This document shows positions 19,598 to 27,287 of a stretch of DNA of 64,000 nt, piece after piece. Under the pieces are notes generated by a model that was not told the origin of the DNA, ran no database searches, and saw nothing but the letters and a program-made list of their open reading frames with translations. The stretch is from NCBI RefSeq assembly GCF_030182585.1, contig NZ_JARXOW010000002.1, positions 62,001 through 126,000 of the forward strand, given 5' to 3'. Every line of letters starts with the position of its first letter. The stretch's first letter is position 1. The translations under genes were made by a program, and so were the position numbers. This stretch comes from Pedobacter faecalis. GTDB lineage: Bacteria > Bacteroidota > Bacteroidia > Sphingobacteriales > Sphingobacteriaceae.

Positions 19598-21013
19598 ATG
19601 AAAAGAAGAAATTTTTTACAAAGCACCGGCGTTCTTGCAGCCGGCATGATGGCCAGCAAGGTCTCCTTTGCGCTGGCACCTGACTTCCCCGTGGTACGGA
19701 TAGCAGCTTCTAAGCGGCATTTTCAAAGCGATGCGGTAGAAGCCGCAATTGCAGAATTTCAAAAGAATGTGGGCAACAAGGAACTTGCCTGGTTGTTTGA
19801 GAACTGTTTTCCAAACACACTGGATACGACCGTTACCTACACCGAGCAGGGCGGAAAACCCGATACTTATGTAATCACCGGAGATATCGATGCGATGTGG
19901 TTGCGCGACAGTACAGCTCAGGTAACACCATATCTTTCGTTGGTTAAAGGCGATCAAAAACTGCAGAAGCTGATTGCAGGTGTTATCAACCATCAGGTAA
20001 AGTGTATTAAAAAAGATCCTTACGCCAATGCGTTCTATGGCGATCCAAATAAAAAAGGAGAGTGGAGCACTGATAAAACGGATATGAAACCTGGTGTGCA
20101 TGAGCGTAAATGGGAAATTGACTCTCTATGCTACCCGATCAGATTAAGTTATCAGTACTGGAAGATTACCGGAGACACTTCTCCGTTCGATGCCGGCTGG
20201 AGAGATGCAATCTCGCTAATCGTTAAGACTTTCAAGGAGCAGCAAAGAAAAGATGGCCCAGGACCATATCACTTCCAGCGTGAAACGATCTTCGCGACGG
20301 ATACAGTGCCGATGAGCGGTTACGGATATCCAACCAAACCAGTTGGTTTGATCTGCTCTGTTTTCCGTCCAAGTGATGATGCGACTATCTATAACTTCCT
20401 GGTTCCTTCAAATTTCTTTGCAGTTGTCAGTTTAAGGCAAGCAGCAGAAATTTTGCAGGAAGTGAACAAAGACAGAGCGCTTGCCGATGAGTGCCGTGCT
20501 CTAGCTACTGAAGTGGAGAACGCGTTAAAAAAATATGCCGTTGTGCAGCATCCGCAGTTCGGTAAAGTATATGCCTTTGAAGTCAACGGTTTCGGTAGCT
20601 TCAACATCATGGACGATGCAAACGTGCCTAGCTTACTGGCCTTGCCATATTTAGGCGCTGTAAAAGCCAACGATCCTATTTATGCGAATACACGTAAGCT
20701 GATCCTATCGTCAGAAAATCCGTTCTTCTTCCAGGGAACTGCAGCCAAAGGCATCGGCAGTCCGCATACCGGCGCTGATAAGATCTGGCCTATCGCGCTC
20801 GTTATGCAAGGATTAACCGCGCAAAGCGATGAAGAGATCAAAAGTTGTTTGCAATACCTGCAGGCCAACCACGCCAAAACCGGGTTTATGCACGAGTCGT
20901 TCCATAAAAATGACCCGGCGAATTTCACACGTTCCTGGTTTGCCTGGGCTAATACCATATTTGGAGAGTTCCTCTGGAAAGTCTACAAAGAGAAGCCGCA
21001 CTTGCTGGCTTGA
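19598..21013 (+). CDS. GH125 exo-alpha-1,6-mannosidase
   Basis: A 471-residue GH125 (formerly DUF1237) enzyme that removes terminal alpha-1,6-linked mannose. Signatures are GDIDAMWLRDSTAQVTPY near residue 90, ERKWEIDSLCYPIRLSY near residue 170 and the C-terminal MHESFHKNDPANFTRSWFAW, whose Glu (residue 433) is the likely catalytic base. The N-terminus MKRRNFLQST followed by a hydrophobic stretch resembles a Tat export signal (twin Arg then FLQ), suggesting folding before export to the periplasm. It is coupled to GH92 with a 4-bp gap, so both act on one mannose-rich glycan. Confidence 0.95.
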   Translation: MKRRNFLQSTGVLAAGMMASKVSFALAPDFPVVRIAASKRHFQSDAVEAAIAEFQKNVGNKELAWLFENCFPNTLDTTVTYTEQGGKPDTYVITGDIDAMWLRDSTAQVTPYLSLVKGDQKLQKLIAGVINHQVKCIKKDPYANAFYGDPNKKGEWSTDKTDMKPGVHERKWEIDSLCYPIRLSYQYWKITGDTSPFDAGWRDAISLIVKTFKEQQRKDGPGPYHFQRETIFATDTVPMSGYGYPTKPVGLICSVFRPSDDATIYNFLVPSNFFAVVSLRQAAEILQEVNKDRALADECRALATEVENALKKYAVVQHPQFGKVYAFEVNGFGSFNIMDDANVPSLLALPYLGAVKANDPIYANTRKLILSSENPFFFQGTAAKGIGSPHTGADKIWPIALVMQGLTAQSDEEIKSCLQYLQANHAKTGFMHESFHKNDPANFTRSWFAWANTIFGEFLWKVYKEKPHLLA

Positions 21014-21033
21014 GCCGCAAGTAAATCTTATCA

Positions 21034-21057
21034 TTAAGGCACCGGTAGGTGCCTTAA
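21034..21057 (+). terminator. Possible terminator hairpin after GH125
   Basis: A perfect 10-bp stem (TTAAGGCACC at 21034-21043, complement at 21048-21057) with tetraloop GGTA sits 20 bp after the GH125 stop. It lacks a T-run, so intrinsic termination would be weak; it may be an RNA-stabilising 3' end. Confidence 0.5.
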
Positions 21058-21167
21058 CCATTTATGGCCGTTTACTGTCGCATCAACACCCCGGTTTTGT
21101 CGCGACCATGTATTGCTGAAATTGTTCAAGTCACCTTACTTTGAGGTATAAACAAAATCATAAAACC

Positions 21168-21545
21168 ATGGCACTAAAAACAACTAAAATTATTTATTGG
21201 GTAAGCACAGGTCTGCTTGCTTTATTTATTCTTCCTGGTATTTTTTTCATGAACAGCCCTATGGCAAAAGAAGGGACTGCTCATTTGCAGATTCCTGACT
21301 GGCTGGCCATGACTGTTGGCATCGGACAGTTCATTGGAGGTCTCATTTTAATTATCCCCGGGCTGCCCGTGCGCCTCAAAGAATGGGGATACACTGCCCT
21401 GGGTATCGTGTATATCAGTGCATTAATCGGGCACCTTTCGGTGGATGGCCCAATCGCCGCATCTTTTATGCCTTTAGTAACTTTCTTTGTACTTTTAATC
21501 TCTTATTTAACCTACCATAAACTGCGAGGTGTCTCAAATCCATAG
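21168..21545 (+). CDS. DoxX-like small membrane protein
   Basis: A 125-residue protein with four predicted membrane helices (about residues 8-28, 45-65, 70-90 and 95-115) and the DoxX-like pattern YWVSTGLLALFILPGIFF followed by an IGQFIGGLILIIPG helix. I use the ATG at 21168; a longer TTG start (21141) would add nine mostly charged residues. Function is unknown for this subfamily; members are often annotated as DoxX-like proteins with unclear link to redox or quinone chemistry. The GNAT gene follows 3 bp downstream, so the two are probably co-transcribed. Confidence 0.75.
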   Translation: MALKTTKIIYWVSTGLLALFILPGIFFMNSPMAKEGTAHLQIPDWLAMTVGIGQFIGGLILIIPGLPVRLKEWGYTALGIVYISALIGHLSVDGPIAASFMPLVTFFVLLISYLTYHKLRGVSNP

Positions 21546-21548
21546 CTT

Positions 21549-22052
21549 ATGAATAATACCGGGGAGTCCGGCCAATCTGCACCGGGCCTCAATATTGACC
21601 ACACGTTGAAAGCCTTCAACGAACTGAACGTTGACGAATTGTACAGCCTGCTGAAGCTTCGCAGCGACGTGTTCATTCTGGAGCAAAACTGTGTATATCC
21701 AGACATAGACGACAAAGATCGATCGAGTATACATCTGCAGATTTTTGCAAACGATAAATTGGTCGCGTATGCACGACTCTTACCTGCTGGTGTGTCATAC
21801 CCGGAAGTTTCCATAGGACGGGTCGTTTCCAGCTCGTCCGTACGTGGCAAGGGTATCGGAAGTTTGCTCATGAAGGAAGCTATTCGTGGCTGTTTCCAGT
21901 ATTTCGGCCCGTCCGATATCCGTATAAGCGCGCAATATTACCTTCTTGAGTATTACCGTTCGTTTGGCTTCCTCCCTCAGGGAGCGCCATATATGGAAGA
22001 CGGGATCATGCATATTGAGATGCTTCGAAAGGCCACCTTAGGCTGTAAATAA
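21549..22052 (+). CDS. GNAT N-acetyltransferase, ElaA-like
   Basis: A 167-residue GNAT-fold acetyltransferase. It carries LLKLRSDVFILEQNCVYPDIDDKD, the ElaA-type opening in which the acceptor site is built, and SIGRVVSSSSVRGKGIGSLLM, the acetyl-CoA-binding R/QxxGxG/A loop near residue 90-100. C-terminal YYRSFGFLPQG is the usual beta-bulge region after motif B. The acceptor substrate is not predictable. Its stop codon at 22050-22052 lies inside the first 94-bp repeat cassette, whose transcription would be antisense to this gene's 3' end. Confidence 0.85.
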   Translation: MNNTGESGQSAPGLNIDHTLKAFNELNVDELYSLLKLRSDVFILEQNCVYPDIDDKDRSSIHLQIFANDKLVAYARLLPAGVSYPEVSIGRVVSSSSVRGKGIGSLLMKEAIRGCFQYFGPSDIRISAQYYLLEYYRSFGFLPQGAPYMEDGIMHIEMLRKATLGCK

Positions 22053-22140
22053 GAAACGGGGTCTGATCTGGCGACCAACCCCCGTTCATAATTAACGCTC
22101 TCAGGAGCAAATATACGAACACTTGTATATACATGTCAAG
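22047..22140 (-). ncRNA. Repeat cassette copy 1: promoter plus ~56-nt RNA with terminator hairpin
   Basis: Read on the minus strand, this 94-bp unit contains a complete miniature transcription unit. TTG (22137-22139), a 21-bp gap and TATATTTG (22108-22115) match the Bacteroidota -33/-7 promoter. The predicted RNA starts near 22102, has a small stem GCTC/GAGC, then a 7-bp hairpin (arms 22080-22086 and 22055-22061) followed by a U-rich tail (22054-22047). The palindrome TGTATATACA (22124-22133) lies between the promoter elements, where an operator would sit. No ORF is shared with copy 2 in the same frame. Function unknown; no known RNA family was recognised. Confidence 0.5.
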
Positions 22141-22216
22141 AGTAAAATGAAATTTTTTATGATTTGCCGTTCGAGAGGACTATTTTTCTGTGTGGGTCTG
22201 GCCAATTGTTGAAACC

Positions 22217-22310
22217 AAATAAGAAACGGGGTTTGATCTGGCGACCAACCCCCGTCATCTAATTAACGCTCTCGGCAGCAAATATACGAAACTTGTATAT
22301 ACATGCCAAG
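22217..22310 (-). ncRNA. Repeat cassette copy 2: promoter plus ~56-nt RNA with terminator hairpin
   Basis: Second copy of the 94-bp unit, 170 bp from copy 1 in the same orientation. It keeps the promoter (TTG at 22307-22309, 20-bp gap, TATATTTG at 22279-22286), the palindrome TGTATATACA (22294-22303) and the hairpin (arms 22250-22256 and 22225-22231) with its U-rich tail. Differences from copy 1 include a U-to-C change on one side that turns an A-U pair into a G-U wobble, so pairing is retained. It begins 16 bp after the stop of the membrane protein gene at 22326-22787. Confidence 0.5.
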
Positions 22311-22325
22311 CCAACAAATGAAAAT

Positions 22326-22787
22326 TTATCCATCTGCCTGGTTGCCAGTTTTTAAAAAGCGATAGGTCAGTGCAGCGAATACGGTGTATACGATATGCGC
22401 TGGAATACGTTGTATGTAGAAATCGACATAGTGCTGTCTTGGAGGCAATGGATGTAGTTTAAAGGTTCCTTTCCAGATTAGCAGCCCGAATACTCCGGCT
22501 ACGGCACCAAGAACCAATGCATCTTTAAAAGTACATTTGATCCGTCCCGTTTGCCACAACTCCACGAAAACAGCTGCAAATACAAAGCCCATAGCGTAAT
22601 GTGCTCCCCATCCGGCAATCTTCTTTGCGTTGCTCGATAAAAACGGCGCAAGCCTCGAGATCATCTTTTCAAGGTGATCAGGTTCGCTGTAATTGTCTTT
22701 CATCATGAGCGACATAAGTTCGCTGCCTGCTGTCATTGCGGTAGTGCCGCCTACGCCCGTAAGGATGATTTGTGACGCTTTATTCAT
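22326..22787 (-). CDS. Membrane protein of unknown function (YagU/DUF1440-like)
   Basis: A 153-residue protein with about four hydrophobic segments: a Gly/Thr-rich first helix (ILTGVGGTTAMTAGSELM), then YAMGFVFAAVFVEL, ALVLGAVAGVFGLLIW and IVYTVFAALTYRFL. The pattern resembles the YagU-type family, but I cannot confirm it. I chose the ATG at 22787 because the longer frame adds 14 residues with no membrane character. The gene is divergent from the radical SAM gene; the shared 250-bp upstream region contains the four 11-bp repeats. Confidence 0.55.
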   Translation of the reverse strand: MNKASQIILTGVGGTTAMTAGSELMSLMMKDNYSEPDHLEKMISRLAPFLSSNAKKIAGWGAHYAMGFVFAAVFVELWQTGRIKCTFKDALVLGAVAGVFGLLIWKGTFKLHPLPPRQHYVDFYIQRIPAHIVYTVFAALTYRFLKTGNQADG

Positions 22788-22934
22788 TTCAACTTTTCTA
22801 TGTAGAACTGGTAATCTAACAATCGCCAAAATGGTTGGTTTTAAGAAGGTCTACATTAGGCTTAAGATAAATACCTTTCGCATAGTGTATTTATTATATG
22901 TCAAACCGATGATGGTTAGATTTCGAGCCTGTTT

Positions 22935-22978
22935 GCACCCTATTACGACCCTATTAGCACCTAATTACCACCTTATTA
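22935..22978. repeat. Four tandem 11-bp direct repeats
   Basis: Units at 22935-22945, 22946-22956, 22957-22967 and 22968-22978 follow the pattern nnACCyTATTA (third unit has TAATTA). The 11-bp period puts each unit on the same helical face, as in binding sites of OmpR/PhoB-type regulators. The array ends 33 bp upstream of the TATTTTTG element of the radical SAM gene, a normal activator position. Confidence 0.7.
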
Positions 22979-23011
22979 AACTATGGCGCAGTCACATCTC
23001 ATCTTAAATCG

Positions 23012-23019
23012 TATTTTTG
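23012..23019 (+). promoter_or_regulatory. Predicted -7 promoter element of the radical SAM gene
   Basis: TATTTTTG matches TAnnTTTG exactly and lies 17 bp before the TTG start at 23036. No clear -33 TTG is seen at the expected distance, which fits dependence on an activator at the adjacent 11-bp repeats. Confidence 0.5.
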
Positions 23020-23035
23020 CATAAATATTAAGGCA

Positions 23036-23992
23036 TTGGGAACATTACTGGATACAGGGATTAAGGGTTATAATAACTATGGTACTTTTCTACGTGAGAA
23101 GTATCAGGGGCAGCGGGTATTTAAGGCTATCGTTGATGGAGGTTTTACCTGCCCTAATCGCGACGGTAGTAAAGGCTTCGGTGGCTGCACTTATTGCAAT
23201 GTTGATTCGTTTACGCCTGAAACAGCGCGAAAGCTTCCTACATTAAAAGAACAACTCATTGAGAATATGGACCGTGGGCGAAAGCTTTATAAAGCCGATA
23301 AGTTCATCGTTTATTTTCAGCCCAATACCAATACCTATGCGCCGGCACATTATCTAAAGATGATGTACGATGAGGCTTTGTCCGTAAATACAGAAGATAT
23401 CGTCGGTTTGGCTGTGGGCACCAGGCCTGATTGTATTGATGCTGAAAAGGTAGCGTTGCTGGAAAGTTATGCGGACCGTTTTAATGTCGACCTGGAGATG
23501 GGCATGGAGTCAATCTACGACGAGACACTGGAGCAAATCAACAGGGGTTGCAGTCACGGCGAGTTTGTTGCTGCAGTGAAACTGCTTGAAAACACTAAAC
23601 TCGATCTGTGCGTACATACGATCTTCGGTTTTCCAAATGAAACGGAGGATATGATGCTTAACTATATTCATGAAATTAACCGCTTTCCGCAAATTAAGTT
23701 CGTAAAGTTTCATCACCTTCACATCGTGGAAGGCTCCATTATGGGTGTAAAGTATAAGCGAAATCCATTTAAGCTGTTTACGCTTGATGAGTATACCGAT
23801 CTCCTGTGTCGTGCAATTCCGTTATTGCGACCAGATATTGTCATCCAGAGATTGTTTGGCGTGTCTGATTGGGATCTCCTGATCGCCCCAAAATGGGGAC
23901 TTCCTAAATCCGCAGTCCAAACCTACATCGACAAGGAGATTGAGCGCCGCGGGGTGGTCCAAGGTTCCGCTTATGTAACCCCAGGTAAATAA
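23036..23992 (+). CDS. Radical SAM protein, YhcC/TIGR01212 family
   Basis: A 318-residue radical SAM enzyme. The iron-sulfur cluster motif is spread as FTCPNRDGSKGFGGCTYC (Cys near residues 39, 51 and 54), the YhcC-type spacing, followed by YFQPNTNTYAP, the conserved LAVGTRPDC and LEMGMES. The C-terminal part has FGVSDWDLLIAPKWGLPK. Members are widespread and their reaction is unresolved. No ATG is available near the start; the TTG at 23036 aligns with the conserved N-terminus YNNYGTFLREKYGQ-type segment and sits right after a good promoter element. The 3' end overlaps the convergent SRPBCC gene by 22 bp. Confidence 0.88.
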   Translation: MGTLLDTGIKGYNNYGTFLREKYQGQRVFKAIVDGGFTCPNRDGSKGFGGCTYCNVDSFTPETARKLPTLKEQLIENMDRGRKLYKADKFIVYFQPNTNTYAPAHYLKMMYDEALSVNTEDIVGLAVGTRPDCIDAEKVALLESYADRFNVDLEMGMESIYDETLEQINRGCSHGEFVAAVKLLENTKLDLCVHTIFGFPNETEDMMLNYIHEINRFPQIKFVKFHHLHIVEGSIMGVKYKRNPFKLFTLDEYTDLLCRAIPLLRPDIVIQRLFGVSDWDLLIAPKWGLPKSAVQTYIDKEIERRGVVQGSAYVTPGK

Positions 23993-24453
23993 TCGCCAAA
24001 GAGCTCAACAATCTTTCTTTTACGGTAATCAAATATTTCGCGCAGGCGTTGCCTTACAAGTGCACTATTGGCCACACTCCCAAGCATGCCTAATGGGAGG
24101 CCATAAGTGAGGAGATCTTTCATTTCAGTGCCGCCGGGGATTGATCTGAAATGGTGCTGATGGTGCCAGAACCTGAAAGGACCGAATCGCTGCTCATCGA
24201 CAAAATACCGCTCGTTGATTACGTGGGTGATTTCGGTCATCCAGTTTAGCTGAATTCCGAAAAGCGGCGCGACCTTATAAGTGATAATCATCCCTGGGTA
24301 CATTTTCGTTCCCTGATCGTAATCGGACGTTACGTTGAAGGCCATATTTGGCGGCGTTATTTTAACAAGGTTTAGTGGCGACGAGAAAAAATCCCATGCT
24401 TCAGGTATTGGCACAGGGATGCTCTGTGTAAAGGTGAGCTGGTATGCTTTCAT
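23971..24453 (-). CDS. SRPBCC-family (START-like) ligand-binding protein
   Basis: A 160-residue protein with the SRPBCC fold pattern: an N-terminal strand (AYQLTFTQSIPVPIPEAWDFFSSPLNLVKITPP, here given as two pieces in sequence: QSIPVPIPEAWDFF and NLVKITPP), central GTEMKDLLTYGLPLG, and a long C-terminal helix ending in YRKRKIVELF. Such proteins bind hydrophobic ligands; many are annotated as cyclase/dehydrase-like. Function and ligand unknown. The last 22 bp of the gene overlap the radical SAM gene tail-to-tail, which leaves no room for a terminator between them. Confidence 0.8.
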   Translation of the reverse strand: MKAYQLTFTQSIPVPIPEAWDFFSSPLNLVKITPPNMAFNVTSDYDQGTKMYPGMIITYKVAPLFGIQLNWMTEITHVINERYFVDEQRFGPFRFWHHQHHFRSIPGGTEMKDLLTYGLPLGMLGSVANSALVRQRLREIFDYRKRKIVELFGDYLPGVT

Positions 24454-24766
24454 AGTATATACACAGTTACATCCTGTATACTGTTTTCACTCTGGCTAAA
24501 CTCATGTTTGTTGAAAGTTTTTCAAAAAGACCTCATTTTTATTTTTTTCTAAAAAAATATGGGTGTGAAACTCGCTAATATTAGAAAAACACAAAATTTT
24601 ATAGCCTTTTTTGTTATAAATTCATGTTTTAGTGTTGTTTTATTATAAAAATCTCGGGATTTTTATGTTTTTGTTGATCATATTCGTTTGAATTATCAAT
24701 TTTATTCATAGTTTTATAAAAAAATCAAACAAACACATAATTAAAAACTTGTAAAATCTAACATTT
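24454..24766. promoter_or_regulatory. AT-rich upstream region of amt with stacked inverted repeats
   Basis: This 313-bp gap contains three inverted repeats: TTGAAA/TTTCAA (24511-24525), ATTTTTTT/AAAAAAAT (24541-24558), and a perfect 9-bp dyad ATAAAAATC/GATTTTTAT around TCGG (24645-24666). The last is followed by a T-rich tract and could be an operator or a hairpin in the leader. I see no unambiguous TAnnTTTG element and no coding sequence. Confidence 0.5.
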
Positions 24767-26128
24767 ATGGCAAAAGTTTTATTTAAACAGTGGGGTCCGT
24801 TTGCAGTTTTGATGATAATTGCAATTTTGGCTCTTTTTATTCCCTTACTTCCAAACTTTGATGAGGGAAAGTATAATGCGGCGGATGTTGCATTTATATT
24901 AGTAGCGGCGGCACTGGTGTTTTTGATGACGCCGGGGTTGGCTTTCTTCTATGGTGGAATGGTTGATCGCAAAAACGTGCTGTCTACCATGATCAAAAGT
25001 GTTGTTGCGGCTGGCGTTGTTACTGTGCTATGGGTTGTAGTCGGTTTCAGTCTTGCATTTGGGGAGTCGAACGGCGGCTTGATTGGAAGCCCGTCCACTT
25101 ACCTTTTCTTCCAAGGTGTTAATTCGGGACCTGCCTGGGGTACAATACCGCTTTCACTATTTGCCGTGTTCCAGTTAATGTTTGCGATTATTACGCCAGG
25201 CTTGGTTGTAGGTGCCGTAGCTGAAAGAATCCGTTTTACATCCTACATTCTTTTTATCGTCTTGTTTGCGCTGCTAGTGTATTCGCCACTGGCACACTGG
25301 ACCTGGCACTCAGAAGGTTTGCTTTTCAAAATGGGCGTGCTGGATTTTGCCGGAGGTACCGTAGTGCATATTTCTGCAGGTATGGCTGCTTTGGCTGGTG
25401 CACTGGTTCTGAAGCGTAGAAAGTCGCACATCGAACACAGAGAGGTTCCGCCTGCTAATATTCCTTATGTACTGATCGGAACAGGCTTGCTTTGGTTTGG
25501 CTGGTTCGGGTTCAATGCAGGATCTGCTTTAGGAGCCAACGTTTTAGCGGTGTCAGCTTTTCTTACTACCAATATTGCTGCTGGTGCTGCTGGTCTGTCG
25601 TGGATGTTCTTCGATGTTGCCAGAGGCAAGAAGCCATCTGTTCTTGGTTTTTGTATAGGAGCTGTGGTTGGTCTTGTAGCCATTACGCCTGGTGCCGGTT
25701 TTGTAAGTATTCCGTCGAGCATATTCATTGGGGCCATTGCTGCGGTAATCTCTAATCTGGTGGTTTCATGGAAACAGAAAACCAGTTTGGACGACACGCT
25801 TGATGTGTTCCCTTGTCATGGCGTGGGCGGCATCGTCGGTATGTTGCTTACTGGTGTGTTTGCAACGAAAACAGTAAATCCGGCTGGTGTGGACGGTTTA
25901 CTTTACGGCAATCCAGAGTTCTTCGTTACGCAGCTTAAAGGCATGCTGATTAGTGTTGTATTTAGTTTCGTAATGTCCTTTATTGTTTTCAAAGTAATCA
26001 ATCTTGTACAGCCTATCCGTGTATCTGAAGAAGAGGAGATGGAAGGACTTGATGCTTCGCAGCACAATGAAAAGTACGTTCAGGGAACACTTATCGTCGC
26101 TGGCCGTGAAGTAGAAAATACATTTTAA
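24767..26128 (+). CDS. amt: Ammonium transporter, Amt family
   Basis: A 453-residue multi-pass inner-membrane channel for ammonium. The N-terminal hydrophobic segment (residues 8-30) precedes the core of eleven helices. Core signatures are LVFLMTPGLAFFYGGMV, DFAGGTVVHISAGMAAL with the first pore His, the FNAGSALGAN helix, and VFPCHGVGGIVG with the second pore His; the C-terminal tail is acidic (SEEEEMEGLD). No PII (glnK) gene lies next to it, unlike many amt loci. Instead an outer-membrane porin follows 35 bp downstream in the same direction. Confidence 0.95.
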   Translation: MAKVLFKQWGPFAVLMIIAILALFIPLLPNFDEGKYNAADVAFILVAAALVFLMTPGLAFFYGGMVDRKNVLSTMIKSVVAAGVVTVLWVVVGFSLAFGESNGGLIGSPSTYLFFQGVNSGPAWGTIPLSLFAVFQLMFAIITPGLVVGAVAERIRFTSYILFIVLFALLVYSPLAHWTWHSEGLLFKMGVLDFAGGTVVHISAGMAALAGALVLKRRKSHIEHREVPPANIPYVLIGTGLLWFGWFGFNAGSALGANVLAVSAFLTTNIAAGAAGLSWMFFDVARGKKPSVLGFCIGAVVGLVAITPGAGFVSIPSSIFIGAIAAVISNLVVSWKQKTSLDDTLDVFPCHGVGGIVGMLLTGVFATKTVNPAGVDGLLYGNPEFFVTQLKGMLISVVFSFVMSFIVFKVINLVQPIRVSEEEEMEGLDASQHNEKYVQGTLIVAGREVENTF

Positions 26129-26163
26129 TCTAAACTATCAATCTCAACCACAAACCTAAATTT

Positions 26164-27225
26164 ATGAAACTAAAATTTGCATTAACCGCTGCATTGTTGT
26201 CTTCTGTTTCCTTTGTTTTTGCGCAAGAAGAAGCTGAGTCCCCTTTGGAGATCTCAGGTTCAGTCGACGCTTACTACAAGTATGATTTCGCAAACCGACC
26301 AAACATTGCGACTTACTTTGCTAACGAGCATAATTCTATTTCAATAGGTATGATCGATCTGGCGTTGAAGAAGACCACCGGTAAGGCTTCATTCGTCGGG
26401 GAACTGTCCTTTGGACCACGCGGGCAGTTCCAATCGATCCCCAACTCAGATGGAAGTTATGATGAGACCGGACCGAACAGTTTTCACATACAAAACCTTT
26501 ATGTGAGTTATGCATTCACTGATAAGTTTTCAATGACCGCAGGGTATATGGGGACATTTATTGGTTATGAAGTAATTTCGCCGGCTGCTAATTTTAACTA
26601 TTCTACGTCCTATCTATTCGGGAGCGGCCCTTTTCAAAACGCGGGTATAAAAGGTACCTATGCGTTTTCAGACAAAGTTAGTCTGATGGTAGGCTTGTTC
26701 AACGACTGGAACGTATATCAGGATTTTAACGGCGTATCTCATATCGGTGCTCAGCTCGCTTTAAGTCCGGTTGAAGGATGGTCGGCCTATCTGAATGTTT
26801 TGTCGGGTACCTCTGCAGGTGCGCCAGGTACAGGAACTATTTTTGATCTGACTACCGCGTATCAGATTACTGATAAGTTTAAACTAGGGCTGAATGCGGC
26901 TGATTACACAGTTTCTAACGACAACGGCGGTTATACCGGCGCAGCACTATATCCTCAATATGCTTTTACGCCTTCAGTGGCATTGGGACTGAGAGGTGAA
27001 TATTTTACACTCAAAGATGCTGTGGATGGCACAGACGGTTCTACCAGTGACGCATCGGTAACTTCGATTACACTTTCAGGAAATATCAAGTCCGGAGGCT
27101 TGACCTTTATCCCGGAAGTTCGCTTCGATAACGACGAAGACCAAATCTGGGCATTTACCAAGAGCAATGGTGCTTTTACGAAAACTGCCTCTCAGTTTTC
27201 ATTGGCGGTGGTTTACGCCTTTTAG
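26164..27225 (+). CDS. Outer-membrane beta-barrel porin, OmpL/BBP2-like
   Basis: A 353-residue secreted barrel. The signal peptide spans residues 1-20 (ending VFAQ). The mature chain starts with ISGSVDAYYKYDF, typical of BBP2-type porins, and continues as alternating amphipathic strands, ending in FSLAVVYAF with a C-terminal Phe. Such proteins form outer-membrane pores. Its position directly after amt and before a terminator suggests it supplies ammonium or small nitrogen compounds to the periplasm when nitrogen is scarce; that role is inferred from context only. Confidence 0.8.
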   Translation: MKLKFALTAALLSSVSFVFAQEEAESPLEISGSVDAYYKYDFANRPNIATYFANEHNSISIGMIDLALKKTTGKASFVGELSFGPRGQFQSIPNSDGSYDETGPNSFHIQNLYVSYAFTDKFSMTAGYMGTFIGYEVISPAANFNYSTSYLFGSGPFQNAGIKGTYAFSDKVSLMVGLFNDWNVYQDFNGVSHIGAQLALSPVEGWSAYLNVLSGTSAGAPGTGTIFDLTTAYQITDKFKLGLNAADYTVSNDNGGYTGAALYPQYAFTPSVALGLRGEYFTLKDAVDGTDGSTSDASVTSITLSGNIKSGGLTFIPEVRFDNDEDQIWAFTKSNGAFTKTASQFSLAVVYAF

Positions 27226-27246
27226 TCAAACGTTTTGTTTAAATTT

Positions 27247-27279
27247 AAAGGCTGCCAAACAAGGCAGCCTTTAATATTT
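27247..27279 (+). terminator. Rho-independent terminator after the amt-porin pair
   Basis: A perfect 10-bp stem (AAAGGCTGCC at 27247-27256, complement at 27263-27272) with a 6-nt loop, followed by an AT-rich tract with TTTTT. Confidence 0.85.
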
Positions 27280-27287
27280 TTAGTCTT

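Noticed and set aside
22047..22310. Insertion sequence or CRISPR array
   Set aside because: Only two units, no spacer regularity, no transposase, no terminal inverted repeats or target duplication.
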